From contig CAIUTB010000126.1 in NCBI GenBank assembly GCA_903901975.1, positions 1-64,000 of the forward strand: 64,000 nt of DNA, in the 5' to 3' direction. Below, piece by piece: positions 34,760 through 42,345 of this stretch. The notes beneath the pieces were generated by a model. The model had not been told where the DNA came from. It worked only from the letters and a program-made list of their open reading frames with translations, and did not search any database. The position numbers were made by a program, and so were the translations under genes. The stretch's first letter is position 1. Each line of letters begins with the position of its first letter. This DNA comes from an uncultured Bacteroidales bacterium (GTDB taxonomy: Bacteria; Bacteroidota; Bacteroidia; Bacteroidales; Paludibacteraceae).

Positions 34760-36799
34760 CTATTTCTTAAATCGCTGTATCAGATTATAGGCTTTGTAAA
34801 TACCCAGTTCACCGGCTTTGCTTAAATCAGCCAGTCCCTTTGTATCTTCGCCTATATATAGGTAGGTAAGACCCCTGTTATAATATCCTTCGGCAAAATC
34901 ACTATCTAACTGAATGGCTTTAGTGTAGTTTAAAATGGCTGTTTGGAAATCTTTTTGGGTACAAAGAATGTTGGCTTTGTTATAATATGCAAACGAAAAG
35001 TCAGGATTCAAATCATTCACTTTCGAATAATCCGTCATAATCATCGTTACATCAAACAAAGTCTGACTTTCAGTTACTTGTTTTTTAGTTTTTGGTTTTT
35101 CATCGGGAGTAGTTTTTCCATTCATATCTACTGCATTTTTCCCATAATCCACTAATTTATAACGTATATTGGCTCTGCAAAAGTAGGCCAGCATAAAATC
35201 AGGACGTAATGAAATGGCTTTATTTAAATCTTCAATGGCACTGCTAAAATCCTGCACCATGGCGAACTCCAGTGAACGGCTAAAATAAATATCAGCATTT
35301 TGATTATCGGTTGTAAGTTTTAATGAAATCTCATTTATTGCATCAAAATGACTGTTTACCAACTCGGCTGTTAATGGCAACTCATTGTTTGTAATTTTCA
35401 AAACGGAGTTTAATTTCTTCAGCTTATTATACTCCTGAACACTAGGGTAATATAGGTTTGTGTGCCGTATTTCATCCATTTTTGCATAGTAAGTCATTAC
35501 AAAATTCCGTTCATTAATCACGTCAGTATATTTGTCCTGAACAGCACCACGGGTAGCATCGGTATATTTCGAATCACTTTCTGCATCATCCATATTCTGA
35601 GCTGCAAACCGATTAAAAATCTCAGTTTTTCGACTTGTACTACTTTTTTGAGTATTGGTGGCTAACTTAGTGGTGGCTTGAATGTTTTCTTTATTTTTGT
35701 GTGTAATATAATCTTTGTTTTTTTCAATATTACTTGCCATTTGCTGATACAGAAATGCAGCTTTCTGATTACCCAATGCAGATTCAGCCTGAGCAATTCC
35801 CAAATATGCAGGAACAAAATACTGGTACTTAACAATAATTTTTTTGTAATCTTTAATCGTTGATTTGTAATCCCTTAATGAGTATTCAACCAGTGCTTTT
35901 TGTAATAAAGCCTCCGTCATCGTCGAATCTAGCTTTAATACAGTACTAAGGTCAGTCAGCGCATTATTATAATCACCTAAACTGGCTTTTAATAAACCAC
36001 GATTATAATAAATCAATGCATTATTCTTCTCCATTTTCACAGCCAAATTATAATCGCTGAGCGCCTGATTGTAATTCTTTTTCTCTACATTCAAAATACC
36101 CCTGTTGATATAATCTCCTACGTATATAGAATTCCGTTTTATAGCAGCTGTATAATCTTTCAACGCACCTGCCCGGTCATTTCGTTGCATTCGTAAAATG
36201 GCTCTGGCACTATATGACATAGCATTTGTACTGTCTTTTTGTACAAATAAATTGAAGGTTTTTTCGGCTGCAATAGTATCCTTCATTTCGAGTTGAAGTC
36301 TGCCTTTTTCATAAAGCAAATTAGTGGATTTCGGACTTAATTTTAAGTAGCTATCACAGTCTTCCATTGCAGCTTTGTAATCTTTGATGGCATCAAGTGC
36401 ATCCATACGATTCATGAGTAAATGCAAACTGTTTGGGCTGAATTCCAACGCTTTACTGAAATCGGCTATTGCTTCTTTGTGGTAGGAAAGTTTTCGACGG
36501 GCAAATCCGCGAGCGTAATAGGCTTGAGGCAAAAAAGGGTTAATCTCAATGGCTTTTGAACAATCTTCATCAGCACTTTGGTAATCCCCCAACTGAATTT
36601 TTGCAATTGCCCTGTCTAAATAAGGCTCTGCCAAATAGGGTTTTATTTTAATTACCTGATTAAAATACTGAATAGAAAGTACATAATCCTCAAAGTATAA
36701 AGCATTTTGTCCAATTGTCAGAATACGTTCGGTATTCCATTGGGCAAAGCACGAAACAAAAGATGTAAGCCAAATTGCTATTAAAATTACTTTTTTCAA
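34760..36799 (-). CDS. Exported tetratricopeptide-repeat protein
   Basis: A 679-residue exported protein with signal peptide MKKVILIAIWLTSFVSCFAQ and a long array of about a dozen TPR units of 34 residues from residue 25 to about 370 (typical signatures: A-x-x-D-x-x-x-A-I-x-x-P and YYNRG). A less regular linker at 370-500 is followed by further TPRs to the end. Likely a scaffold in the periplasm or at the outer membrane. It follows the PBP1A gene by 21 bases and is probably co-transcribed, so a role near peptidoglycan synthesis is plausible but unproven. Confidence 0.85.
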   Translation of the reverse strand: MKKVILIAIWLTSFVSCFAQWNTERILTIGQNALYFEDYVLSIQYFNQVIKIKPYLAEPYLDRAIAKIQLGDYQSADEDCSKAIEINPFLPQAYYARGFARRKLSYHKEAIADFSKALEFSPNSLHLLMNRMDALDAIKDYKAAMEDCDSYLKLSPKSTNLLYEKGRLQLEMKDTIAAEKTFNLFVQKDSTNAMSYSARAILRMQRNDRAGALKDYTAAIKRNSIYVGDYINRGILNVEKKNYNQALSDYNLAVKMEKNNALIYYNRGLLKASLGDYNNALTDLSTVLKLDSTMTEALLQKALVEYSLRDYKSTIKDYKKIIVKYQYFVPAYLGIAQAESALGNQKAAFLYQQMASNIEKNKDYITHKNKENIQATTKLATNTQKSSTSRKTEIFNRFAAQNMDDAESDSKYTDATRGAVQDKYTDVINERNFVMTYYAKMDEIRHTNLYYPSVQEYNKLKKLNSVLKITNNELPLTAELVNSHFDAINEISLKLTTDNQNADIYFSRSLEFAMVQDFSSAIEDLNKAISLRPDFMLAYFCRANIRYKLVDYGKNAVDMNGKTTPDEKPKTKKQVTESQTLFDVTMIMTDYSKVNDLNPDFSFAYYNKANILCTQKDFQTAILNYTKAIQLDSDFAEGYYNRGLTYLYIGEDTKGLADLSKAGELGIYKAYNLIQRFKK

Positions 36800-36820
36800 T
36801 GAGGATGTGTTTAGAATAAA

Positions 36821-39136
36821 TTATTGAAATGCATTGGCTTCACAACCGGAATTAGCATTAAATGAGCTTGGTATATCGAATTGTTCTGTTGACGAATAGC
36901 CAAGCTCTTTGTCGTTCAATACTTTTTTCATGTATATGGCCCAAATAGGTAATGCCATTGCAGCACCCTGTCCTTCAGCAATATTATCGAAGTGTATGGA
37001 GCGGTCTTCACCACCAACCCAACAGCCTGAAACCAATGAAGGTGTGTAGCCCATAAACCAACCGTCTGAGTTGTTCTGTGTTGTACCTGTTTTACCACCC
37101 ATTGGCATACGTAAACCATAAGTTCCACGTATTCTACCTCCTGTTCCACCATCAACAACGCCCTGCATCATATAAACCATTTTATAGGAAGTAGTTTCGC
37201 TGAAAATTTCGTGCATTTGAGGGCTGAATTTCCCGATTACATTTCCGTTGGCATCTTCAATACGTGTAACGTAAAGCGGTTCTACCCGAATACCCTTGTT
37301 AGGAAAAGCAGTATAAGCCTGGACCATTTCTCCTACAGAAATTTCACATGGACCTAAACATAAGGATACCACAGGATCAATCTGCCCTGTAACACCGAAT
37401 GAACGCATCATTTTTACCATGGCTTCCGGCGAGAATAAACTCATTAAATAGGCTGATATCCAGTTATCGGAATTTGCTAATCCCCAACGTAATGAAACAA
37501 TATCGCCTACTTTTTTATTCTTGGTTGTGGTTTTTGGTGTCCACGGATTGCCAGTACCATCCATTAAAGTTACCGGCTGCCAGGTTGCTTTATCACAAGG
37601 CCACATACCTTCTTCCATGGCCAATGTGTACAAGTATGGTTTCACTGTAGAACCAACCTGACGTCGACCAACATTCACCATATCATACTGAAATTGAGAG
37701 AAATCCGGTCCGCCTATATAGGCCTTCACTTCACCATTATGAGGATTCATCGACATAAAACCACAGCGTAAGAAGTATTTATGATAGCGTATAGAATCCA
37801 TTGGTGACATGAGTGTATCAATTACTCCATCGTATGAATATACGAGCATTTCAACTGGTTCCTTAAAAGATTCCCGAATTTCTGAATCTGAGTATCCCTC
37901 ATTTTTCAGGCGAATATAGCGGTCTGATTGCTTCATTGAATGGTTCATGGCCGTTTCAATATCCTGGGGTTTCATATTTCTGGCAAACGGTGCATAAGTC
38001 CTTTTTTTCTTTTCCTTAAAAAAGTTTTTCTGAAGTGCCTGCATATGCTCATTAACAGCCTCTTCGGCATAACGTTGCATACGTGAGTCAATGGTGGTAT
38101 ATATTTTTAAACCATCGGAATAAATATTATAGGGCGTTCCATCCGATTTCTTATTTTTATTGCAGAATCCGTACAGAGGATTTGTGTCCCAGGCTTTTTT
38201 ATCCTGTTCATACTTATCCATTTGCCAACTGGCATAATCACTTTTATCAGGTTCTTTCGCAGACATAATCGAACGGAGATATTCTCTGAAATATGTTGCC
38301 AGACCCAGTTTGTGATCAACTTTTTGATATTTTAAAGTCAAGGGCAATATTTTTAATGAGTCAAACTGTTCAGAGCTAATGAAATCGGCTTTTCGCATCT
38401 GATTCAAAACCACGTTTCTACGTTCCATAGTCCGTTTATTAAACCGAACGGGGTTGAAATATGCCGGATTTTTACACATTCCAACCAACGTGGCAGCCTC
38501 CTCGACCTTTAAATCAGCCGGTAACTTGTTGAAATAAATCTGCGATGCTGATTTAATACCTACTGCATTATTCAGAAAATCGAACTGATTGAGATACATA
38601 GCCAGAATCTCTTCTTTTGTATAAAGTTTTTCCAGTTTGATGGAGATGACCCATTCAATAGGTTTTTGGAGTGCCCGTTGAATTAAATTTCCGGCCTGTG
38701 GAGAATAAAGTTGCTTTGCTAACTGTTGCGTAATAGTACTGCCACCACCGGAGTTTTTTCGATGTGCGATTCCCGTGAGAATAAAAGCGCGTGTAAGTGA
38801 TCGTCCATCAATTCCAGAATGATCGTAAAATCGTATATCTTCCGTTGCAATTAGGGCATTGACAACATTCTTAGAAATTTCATTATAATGAACGCCTACT
38901 CGATTTTGTTTGCTAAAAAAATAGCGTCCTATTAACTGTAAATCAGATGAATATATCTCAGTTGCATATTTATTTTTAGGATTTTGTAATTCATCAATAG
39001 GAGGTAGGTATCCAATCCAGCCCAAATTAATCATGATGAATAATAAAACTAGACTTACAATCCCTGCGGTAAATAGTCGCCAGAAATAACGTTTAAATAG
39101 CGAACGAAAATCCCGTTTTTTTGCTGTATTTTCCAT
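36821..39136 (-). CDS. Class A penicillin-binding protein (PBP1A-type)
   Basis: Bifunctional peptidoglycan glycosyltransferase and transpeptidase, 771 residues, anchored by one N-terminal membrane helix (about 15-40). The GT51 domain has EDIRFYDHSGID and GGSTITQQLAKQLYSP. The transpeptidase domain has the serine motif GSTVKP (SxxK), SDN and KTGTTQNNSDGWF (KTG). All key residues of both domains are present. Its own TACTTTTG box lies upstream; a TPR protein follows in the same direction and a HemW-like gene precedes it. Confidence 0.95.
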   Translation of the reverse strand: MENTAKKRDFRSLFKRYFWRLFTAGIVSLVLLFIMINLGWIGYLPPIDELQNPKNKYATEIYSSDLQLIGRYFFSKQNRVGVHYNEISKNVVNALIATEDIRFYDHSGIDGRSLTRAFILTGIAHRKNSGGGSTITQQLAKQLYSPQAGNLIQRALQKPIEWVISIKLEKLYTKEEILAMYLNQFDFLNNAVGIKSASQIYFNKLPADLKVEEAATLVGMCKNPAYFNPVRFNKRTMERRNVVLNQMRKADFISSEQFDSLKILPLTLKYQKVDHKLGLATYFREYLRSIMSAKEPDKSDYASWQMDKYEQDKKAWDTNPLYGFCNKNKKSDGTPYNIYSDGLKIYTTIDSRMQRYAEEAVNEHMQALQKNFFKEKKKRTYAPFARNMKPQDIETAMNHSMKQSDRYIRLKNEGYSDSEIRESFKEPVEMLVYSYDGVIDTLMSPMDSIRYHKYFLRCGFMSMNPHNGEVKAYIGGPDFSQFQYDMVNVGRRQVGSTVKPYLYTLAMEEGMWPCDKATWQPVTLMDGTGNPWTPKTTTKNKKVGDIVSLRWGLANSDNWISAYLMSLFSPEAMVKMMRSFGVTGQIDPVVSLCLGPCEISVGEMVQAYTAFPNKGIRVEPLYVTRIEDANGNVIGKFSPQMHEIFSETTSYKMVYMMQGVVDGGTGGRIRGTYGLRMPMGGKTGTTQNNSDGWFMGYTPSLVSGCWVGGEDRSIHFDNIAEGQGAAMALPIWAIYMKKVLNDKELGYSSTEQFDIPSSFNANSGCEANAFQ

Positions 39137-39161
39137 ATAATCTGATAATTTTTTAAAGCCA

Positions 39162-39169
39162 CAAAAGTA
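39162..39169 (-). promoter_or_regulatory. TAnnTTTG promoter box of the PBP1A gene
   Basis: TACTTTTG on the minus strand (39169-39162), 26 bases before the ATG at 39136. Suggests transcription separate from the HemW-like gene. Confidence 0.5.
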
Positions 39170-39185
39170 CGAATTATTTTACGAA

Positions 39186-40313
39186 TTATACTTTCATCAA
39201 TTCGATTAAAATTTGGTTCGAAATAAGTACACCTTTGCTTGTTAAGCTTAATCTATTATCGGTTAAATTAAGATGCAAACTATCTACAAAGGGTTGACTG
39301 TTTTCTAAACATTCAATTACAAATTTTTTACCAAATTCAGTTTTAATATATTCTAAATCAATGCCTTCGGATGTTCGTAATGAAACCATTACATAATCAT
39401 TGAATTTTTCCGAAATCGATAGATTTTCTGTTTCAAAGAAATTCGTTTTATTCTCAACAGCATAAACATATTTCAATATTGATGAAACATTCCATTGCCG
39501 ACTCACCAAATTATACGAATGTGCCGAAGGTCCTAATCCCAAATAAGGTTGTTGCTTCCAATAGGCTGAATTATGCCTCGACCTGTAATCTTTCTGAGCA
39601 AAGTTAGATATTTCGTAAGCATCAAAGCCCTTTTCTTTCATATTCTTAACCAACAATAAATACATTTCATTCATTGTGTCGTCATCAACCGGAATAACTT
39701 CGCCCTTTTCACGCTGTTCCCAAAGTTTTGTACCTTCCTCATACGTTAAACCGTAGGACGAAATATGCTGAACATTCATAATCAATGCCATATTGAGTTG
39801 TTTTTCCCATTTTTCAATAGTTTGATAGGGCAATCCATAAATTAAATCAATACTAATATTTTTAAAGCCAGCATGTTGAGCATTTCTAATAGCTTGTACT
39901 GCCTGATTTCCAACATGGCGGCGGTTTATGCGTTTTAGGTCATCATCGTCGAATGACTGAATACCAATACTGATACGATTAAACGGAAGTTGGCTGATAG
40001 ATTCAAAGAATTGAACAGATAAATCATCCGGGTTAGATTCAAAAGTTATTTCGGCATTTTCACTTACTGAAAAAGTAGAATAAATGGCTTTGAAAATGGC
40101 AGAGAATTGCTCCGGTTTCAGAACACTTGGAGTTCCTCCGCCAAAGTAAATTGTATCAATTTGGTTGTTTGCTAAATAATCTGCTCTAATCTCAATTTCT
40201 TTACAAATTGAATCAACTAATCGGGGAATTAATTTGGGTGCAACTTCAGTGTAAAAATCGCAATATGTACATCTTTTTTTGCAGAATGGAATGTGAATAT
40301 ATATACCGGCCAT
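39186..40313 (-). CDS. hemW: HemW-like radical SAM protein
   Basis: Radical SAM enzyme of the coproporphyrinogen III oxidase-like group, now regarded as the heme chaperone HemW. The Fe-S motif CKKRCTYC (C-x3-C-x2-C) sits directly after the start MAGIYIHIPF, and the SAM-binding GGGTPS and the later GIQSFDDDDLKRINRRH follow. The frame extends 114 bases upstream, but a TATTTTTG box at 40376-40383 and the typical family start support the ATG at 40313, giving 375 residues. True oxygen-independent CPO (HemN) has a longer N-terminus, so HemW is preferred. Confidence 0.85.
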   Translation of the reverse strand: MAGIYIHIPFCKKRCTYCDFYTEVAPKLIPRLVDSICKEIEIRADYLANNQIDTIYFGGGTPSVLKPEQFSAIFKAIYSTFSVSENAEITFESNPDDLSVQFFESISQLPFNRISIGIQSFDDDDLKRINRRHVGNQAVQAIRNAQHAGFKNISIDLIYGLPYQTIEKWEKQLNMALIMNVQHISSYGLTYEEGTKLWEQREKGEVIPVDDDTMNEMYLLLVKNMKEKGFDAYEISNFAQKDYRSRHNSAYWKQQPYLGLGPSAHSYNLVSRQWNVSSILKYVYAVENKTNFFETENLSISEKFNDYVMVSLRTSEGIDLEYIKTEFGKKFVIECLENSQPFVDSLHLNLTDNRLSLTSKGVLISNQILIELMKV

Positions 40314-40375
40314 TTTTAAAATTTTAATTTTCAGCCAGTTGAGAATTATTAAATTTCTAAAAGGGCTTTTCAGTA

Positions 40376-40383
40376 CAAAAATA
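40376..40383 (-). promoter_or_regulatory. TAnnTTTG promoter box of the hemW-like gene
   Basis: TATTTTTG on the minus strand (40383-40376), divergent from the tRNA-Pro promoter next to it. Confidence 0.45.
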
Positions 40384-40393
40384 CAATAAATAG

Positions 40394-40424
40394 TTTGTAA
40401 TATCGGAAAAAGAACGTATCTTTG
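40394..40424 (+). promoter_or_regulatory. Promoter of tRNA-Pro
   Basis: TTTG (40394-40397), 19-base spacer, TATCTTTG (40417-40424), 27 bases before the mature tRNA. Full consensus match. Confidence 0.65.
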
Positions 40425-40451
40425 CACTCGCTTTTCAGAAATGAGATAGCA

Positions 40452-40526
40452 CGGGGTGTAGCGCAGTCCGGTTAGCGCACCTGCTTTGGGAGCAGGGGGT
40501 CGTGGGTTCGAATCCCGCTACCCCGA
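40452..40526 (+). tRNA. tRNA-Pro (anticodon TGG)
   Basis: A 75-base cloverleaf: acceptor CGGGGTG with TACCCCG (one G-T pair), D stem GCGC/GCGC, anticodon stem CCTGC/GCAGG with the 7-base loop TTTGGGA (anticodon TGG), variable loop GGGTC, T stem GTGGG/CCCGC with loop TTCGAAT, discriminator A. CCA is not encoded. The 3' part from the variable loop on is duplicated 384 bases downstream. Confidence 0.95.
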
Positions 40527-40570
40527 CTTGAAAATCAGCCACTTACAGTAAAATGTATGTGGCTGATTTT
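40497..40570 (+). repeat. Direct repeat copy 1 (tRNA 3' end plus terminator)
   Basis: 74 bases from the tRNA variable loop through GGCTGATTTT; identical to 40881-40954. Confidence 0.9.
40531..40570 (+). terminator. Terminator of tRNA-Pro
   Basis: AAAATCAGCCAC (40531-40542) pairs with GTGGCTGATTTT (40559-40570), with TACA/TGTA inside. It starts 5 bases after the tRNA. Confidence 0.8.
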
Positions 40571-40623
40571 GCATCTATACATTTTTTTATGCACAAATTG
40601 AGCACAAATAAAAGTCAAACAAT

Positions 40624-40873
40624 ATGTTTCATCTGTATATTCTACTTTCCGAAGAATCAAACAAATTCTACATTGGATCTACTGGAAATCTTGAAGACCG
40701 AATAGTTCGTCATAACAGCGGAAGAAGCAAATCTACTCTATCGGGTATTCCATGGAAACTAATTTACACAGAAAAGTTTGAAACTCGCAGTGAGGCATAT
40801 CGGCGTAAAAATTGAAATTAAGAGTTGGAAAAGCCATCAACGGATTGCGCAGTTGGTCAGCGCATCCCGTTAG
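40624..40873 (+). pseudogene. GIY-YIG endonuclease gene, frameshifted
   Basis: The first 63 codons (MFHLYILLSEESNKFYIGST and on) form a UPF0213-type GIY-YIG nuclease domain: YIL and YIGST carry the family tyrosines and glycine, DRIVRHN the conserved arginine, and ETRSEAYRR ends the intact frame. TGA at 40813-40815 stops it, but shifting frame at one extra T near 40812 restores EIKSWKSHQRIAQLVSASR and a stop at 40871-40873, matching the usual C-terminus and length of about 82 residues. The restored end is encoded by the D arm of the tRNA-like sequence. Confidence 0.75.
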
Positions 40874-40910
40874 AACGGGAGGGTCGTGGGTTCGAATCCC
40901 GCTACCCCGA
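40838..40910 (+). pseudogene. Defective tRNA-like sequence (chimeric tRNA-Pro copy)
   Basis: The 3' half from the variable loop on is identical to tRNA-Pro. The 5' part has a D arm (GCGC/GCGC) and an anticodon stem TCCCG/CGGGA, but the loop TTAGAA has only 6 bases and the acceptor 5' strand CAACGGA does not pair with TACCCCG. It cannot form a normal tRNA. Confidence 0.75.
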
Positions 40911-40954
40911 CTTGAAAATCAGCCACTTACAGTAAAATGTATGTGGCTGATTTT
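40881..40954 (+). repeat. Direct repeat copy 2 (tRNA 3' end plus terminator)
   Basis: Perfect 74-base copy of 40497-40570. It is followed by TTGCATACTTTTTGCATACT, in which GCATACT occurs twice 12 bases apart. Confidence 0.9.
40915..40954 (+). terminator. Duplicated terminator downstream of the tRNA-like sequence
   Basis: Same stem as at 40531-40570; here the T-run is longer (to 40956). Confidence 0.75.
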
Positions 40955-41030
40955 TTGTTGCATACTTTTTGCATACTAATTAATAGATTTCAAATTGAAA
41001 CTAATCATTCAGGATTGGATAAAAACAAAA

Positions 41031-41064
41031 AAGCCTGAGTTAAAATAACAATTAACTCAGGCTT
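41031..41064 (-). terminator. Terminator of the NRAMP-like gene
   Basis: AAGCCTGAGTTAA (41031-41043) pairs perfectly with TTAACTCAGGCTT (41052-41064); on the minus strand TTTTGTTTTT follows. It lies 18 bases after the NRAMP-like stop. Confidence 0.8.
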
Positions 41065-41082
41065 AATCAATACGTTTGCACT

Positions 41083-42345
41083 TTAAAAGAACGAAGATAT
41101 AAATAAGGTTATAGTAAGTCCAATCAGAACAGAAATAGTAAACCAGCCAAAGATATTCTGTACTTTGTTATTCACATAGCTACCCATTACTTCTTTGTTG
41201 TTGACAATCAGAATCATACAAATTAAAACCACCGGTAGCAGAATACCGTTTGCTACCTGCGACCACAAGGTTATTAGAATTAATGGGGCATTCGGTATTA
41301 ATATTATAGCTGCACCAATAATTATTATTGAGGTAAATAACCAGTAAAATTGTGGAGCTTCTTTCCATTTTTTATCAATACCTGCCTCAAAACCAAAGGC
41401 TTCACATACATAAAATGCTGTTGCTACCGGTAAAATAGTAGCTGAGAAAATGGAGGCAATAAATAATCCAAAAGCAAAGGTTATTGAAGCCAAACTACCG
41501 GCAATAGGTTTTAACGCCATGGCAGCATCTTTTGCTTCTTCAATTCTGATTCCTTTTTCGTGAAGTGTCGAAGCACAAGCCACAATAATGAAAAATGCGA
41601 CAGTGACAGTTATCAAACTTCCAATAATCAGATCGGCAAGTGTATATTTATATTCGGTAATTTTAATTCCCTTTTCAATTACAGCAGATTGCATATAGAA
41701 CTGCATCCAGGGCGCAATGGTGGTACCAACAATACCTATTACAATGGTCAGATATTCCTTATTATATTGTATATCCGGTTTAATCATTGCCTGACCGATT
41801 TCGTGCCAATGAGGTTTCCCTATCAATGCAGAAACGACATAGACCAACAAAAATGCACTGAAAATAAGAAATATACGTTCACTAAATTTATAAGTTCCTT
41901 TTACCACCAACCACCATACTAAGAGAGCTGAAATTGGCACACTTATATATTTACTAATATTAAAAACCTGCATACTTCCGGCAACACCGGCAAATTCAGT
42001 GGTTGTATTGCCAATATCAGCAATTAAAAGACCCACAAAAATGAAAAAAGTGATTTTCACACCGGCATTTTCCCGAATTAAATCAGCCAATCCTTTTCCG
42101 GTAACAATTCCCATTCGAGCATTCATTTCCTGAACCACTACTAATACCAGGAATGCGGGAATCATTGTCCAAAGCAGGTTATAACCATATAATGCACCGG
42201 CTACTGAATAAGTCGTAATACCACCGGCATCGTTATCTACACTACCGGTCACAATTCCTGGTCCAAGAATCGCTAAAAACAACAAAAAACTTCTAAAAAT
42301 GGATTTACGTCGTCGGTTGAATTCTTTGTAATTAATTAACGCCAT
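41083..42345 (-). CDS. NRAMP-family divalent cation transporter, NRMT-like variant
   Basis: A 420-residue inner-membrane transporter with about 11 hydrophobic segments, LeuT fold. The NRAMP site motifs are altered: the first-helix DPGN is replaced by DNDAGG (37-42), and the sixth-helix MPH by APW (211-213), so the methionine that favours Mn2+/Fe2+ over Mg2+/Ca2+ is alanine here. Such replacements are known in NRAMP-related Mg2+ transporters, so Mg2+ is the favoured substrate (inference). Its start overlaps the end of the MgtE-like gene by 10 bases, indicating translational coupling with a likely Mg2+ sensor. Confidence 0.85.
   Translation of the reverse strand: MALINYKEFNRRRKSIFRSFLLFLAILGPGIVTGSVDNDAGGITTYSVAGALYGYNLLWTMIPAFLVLVVVQEMNARMGIVTGKGLADLIRENAGVKITFFIFVGLLIADIGNTTTEFAGVAGSMQVFNISKYISVPISALLVWWLVVKGTYKFSERIFLIFSAFLLVYVVSALIGKPHWHEIGQAMIKPDIQYNKEYLTIVIGIVGTTIAPWMQFYMQSAVIEKGIKITEYKYTLADLIIGSLITVTVAFFIIVACASTLHEKGIRIEEAKDAAMALKPIAGSLASITFAFGLFIASIFSATILPVATAFYVCEAFGFEAGIDKKWKEAPQFYWLFTSIIIIGAAIILIPNAPLILITLWSQVANGILLPVVLICMILIVNNKEVMGSYVNNKVQNIFGWFTISVLIGLTITLFISSFF

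Larger units (their letters stand above)
40497..40954 (+). mobile_element. Small GIY-YIG element at tRNA-Pro, bounded by a 74-bp direct repeat
   Basis: The last 30 bases of tRNA-Pro plus 44 bases containing its terminator (40497-40570) recur perfectly at 40881-40954. Between them are a frameshifted GIY-YIG endonuclease gene and a defective tRNA-like sequence. The layout resembles an integration at a tRNA 3' end that leaves an intact tRNA on one side and a partial copy on the other, but the unit is only 384 bases and has no integrase. A tandem duplication is an alternative. Confidence 0.55.

Noticed and set aside
40838-40910. Second functional tRNA after tRNA-Pro
   Set aside because: The anticodon loop has 6 bases and four of the seven acceptor pairs fail; it is a defective copy.
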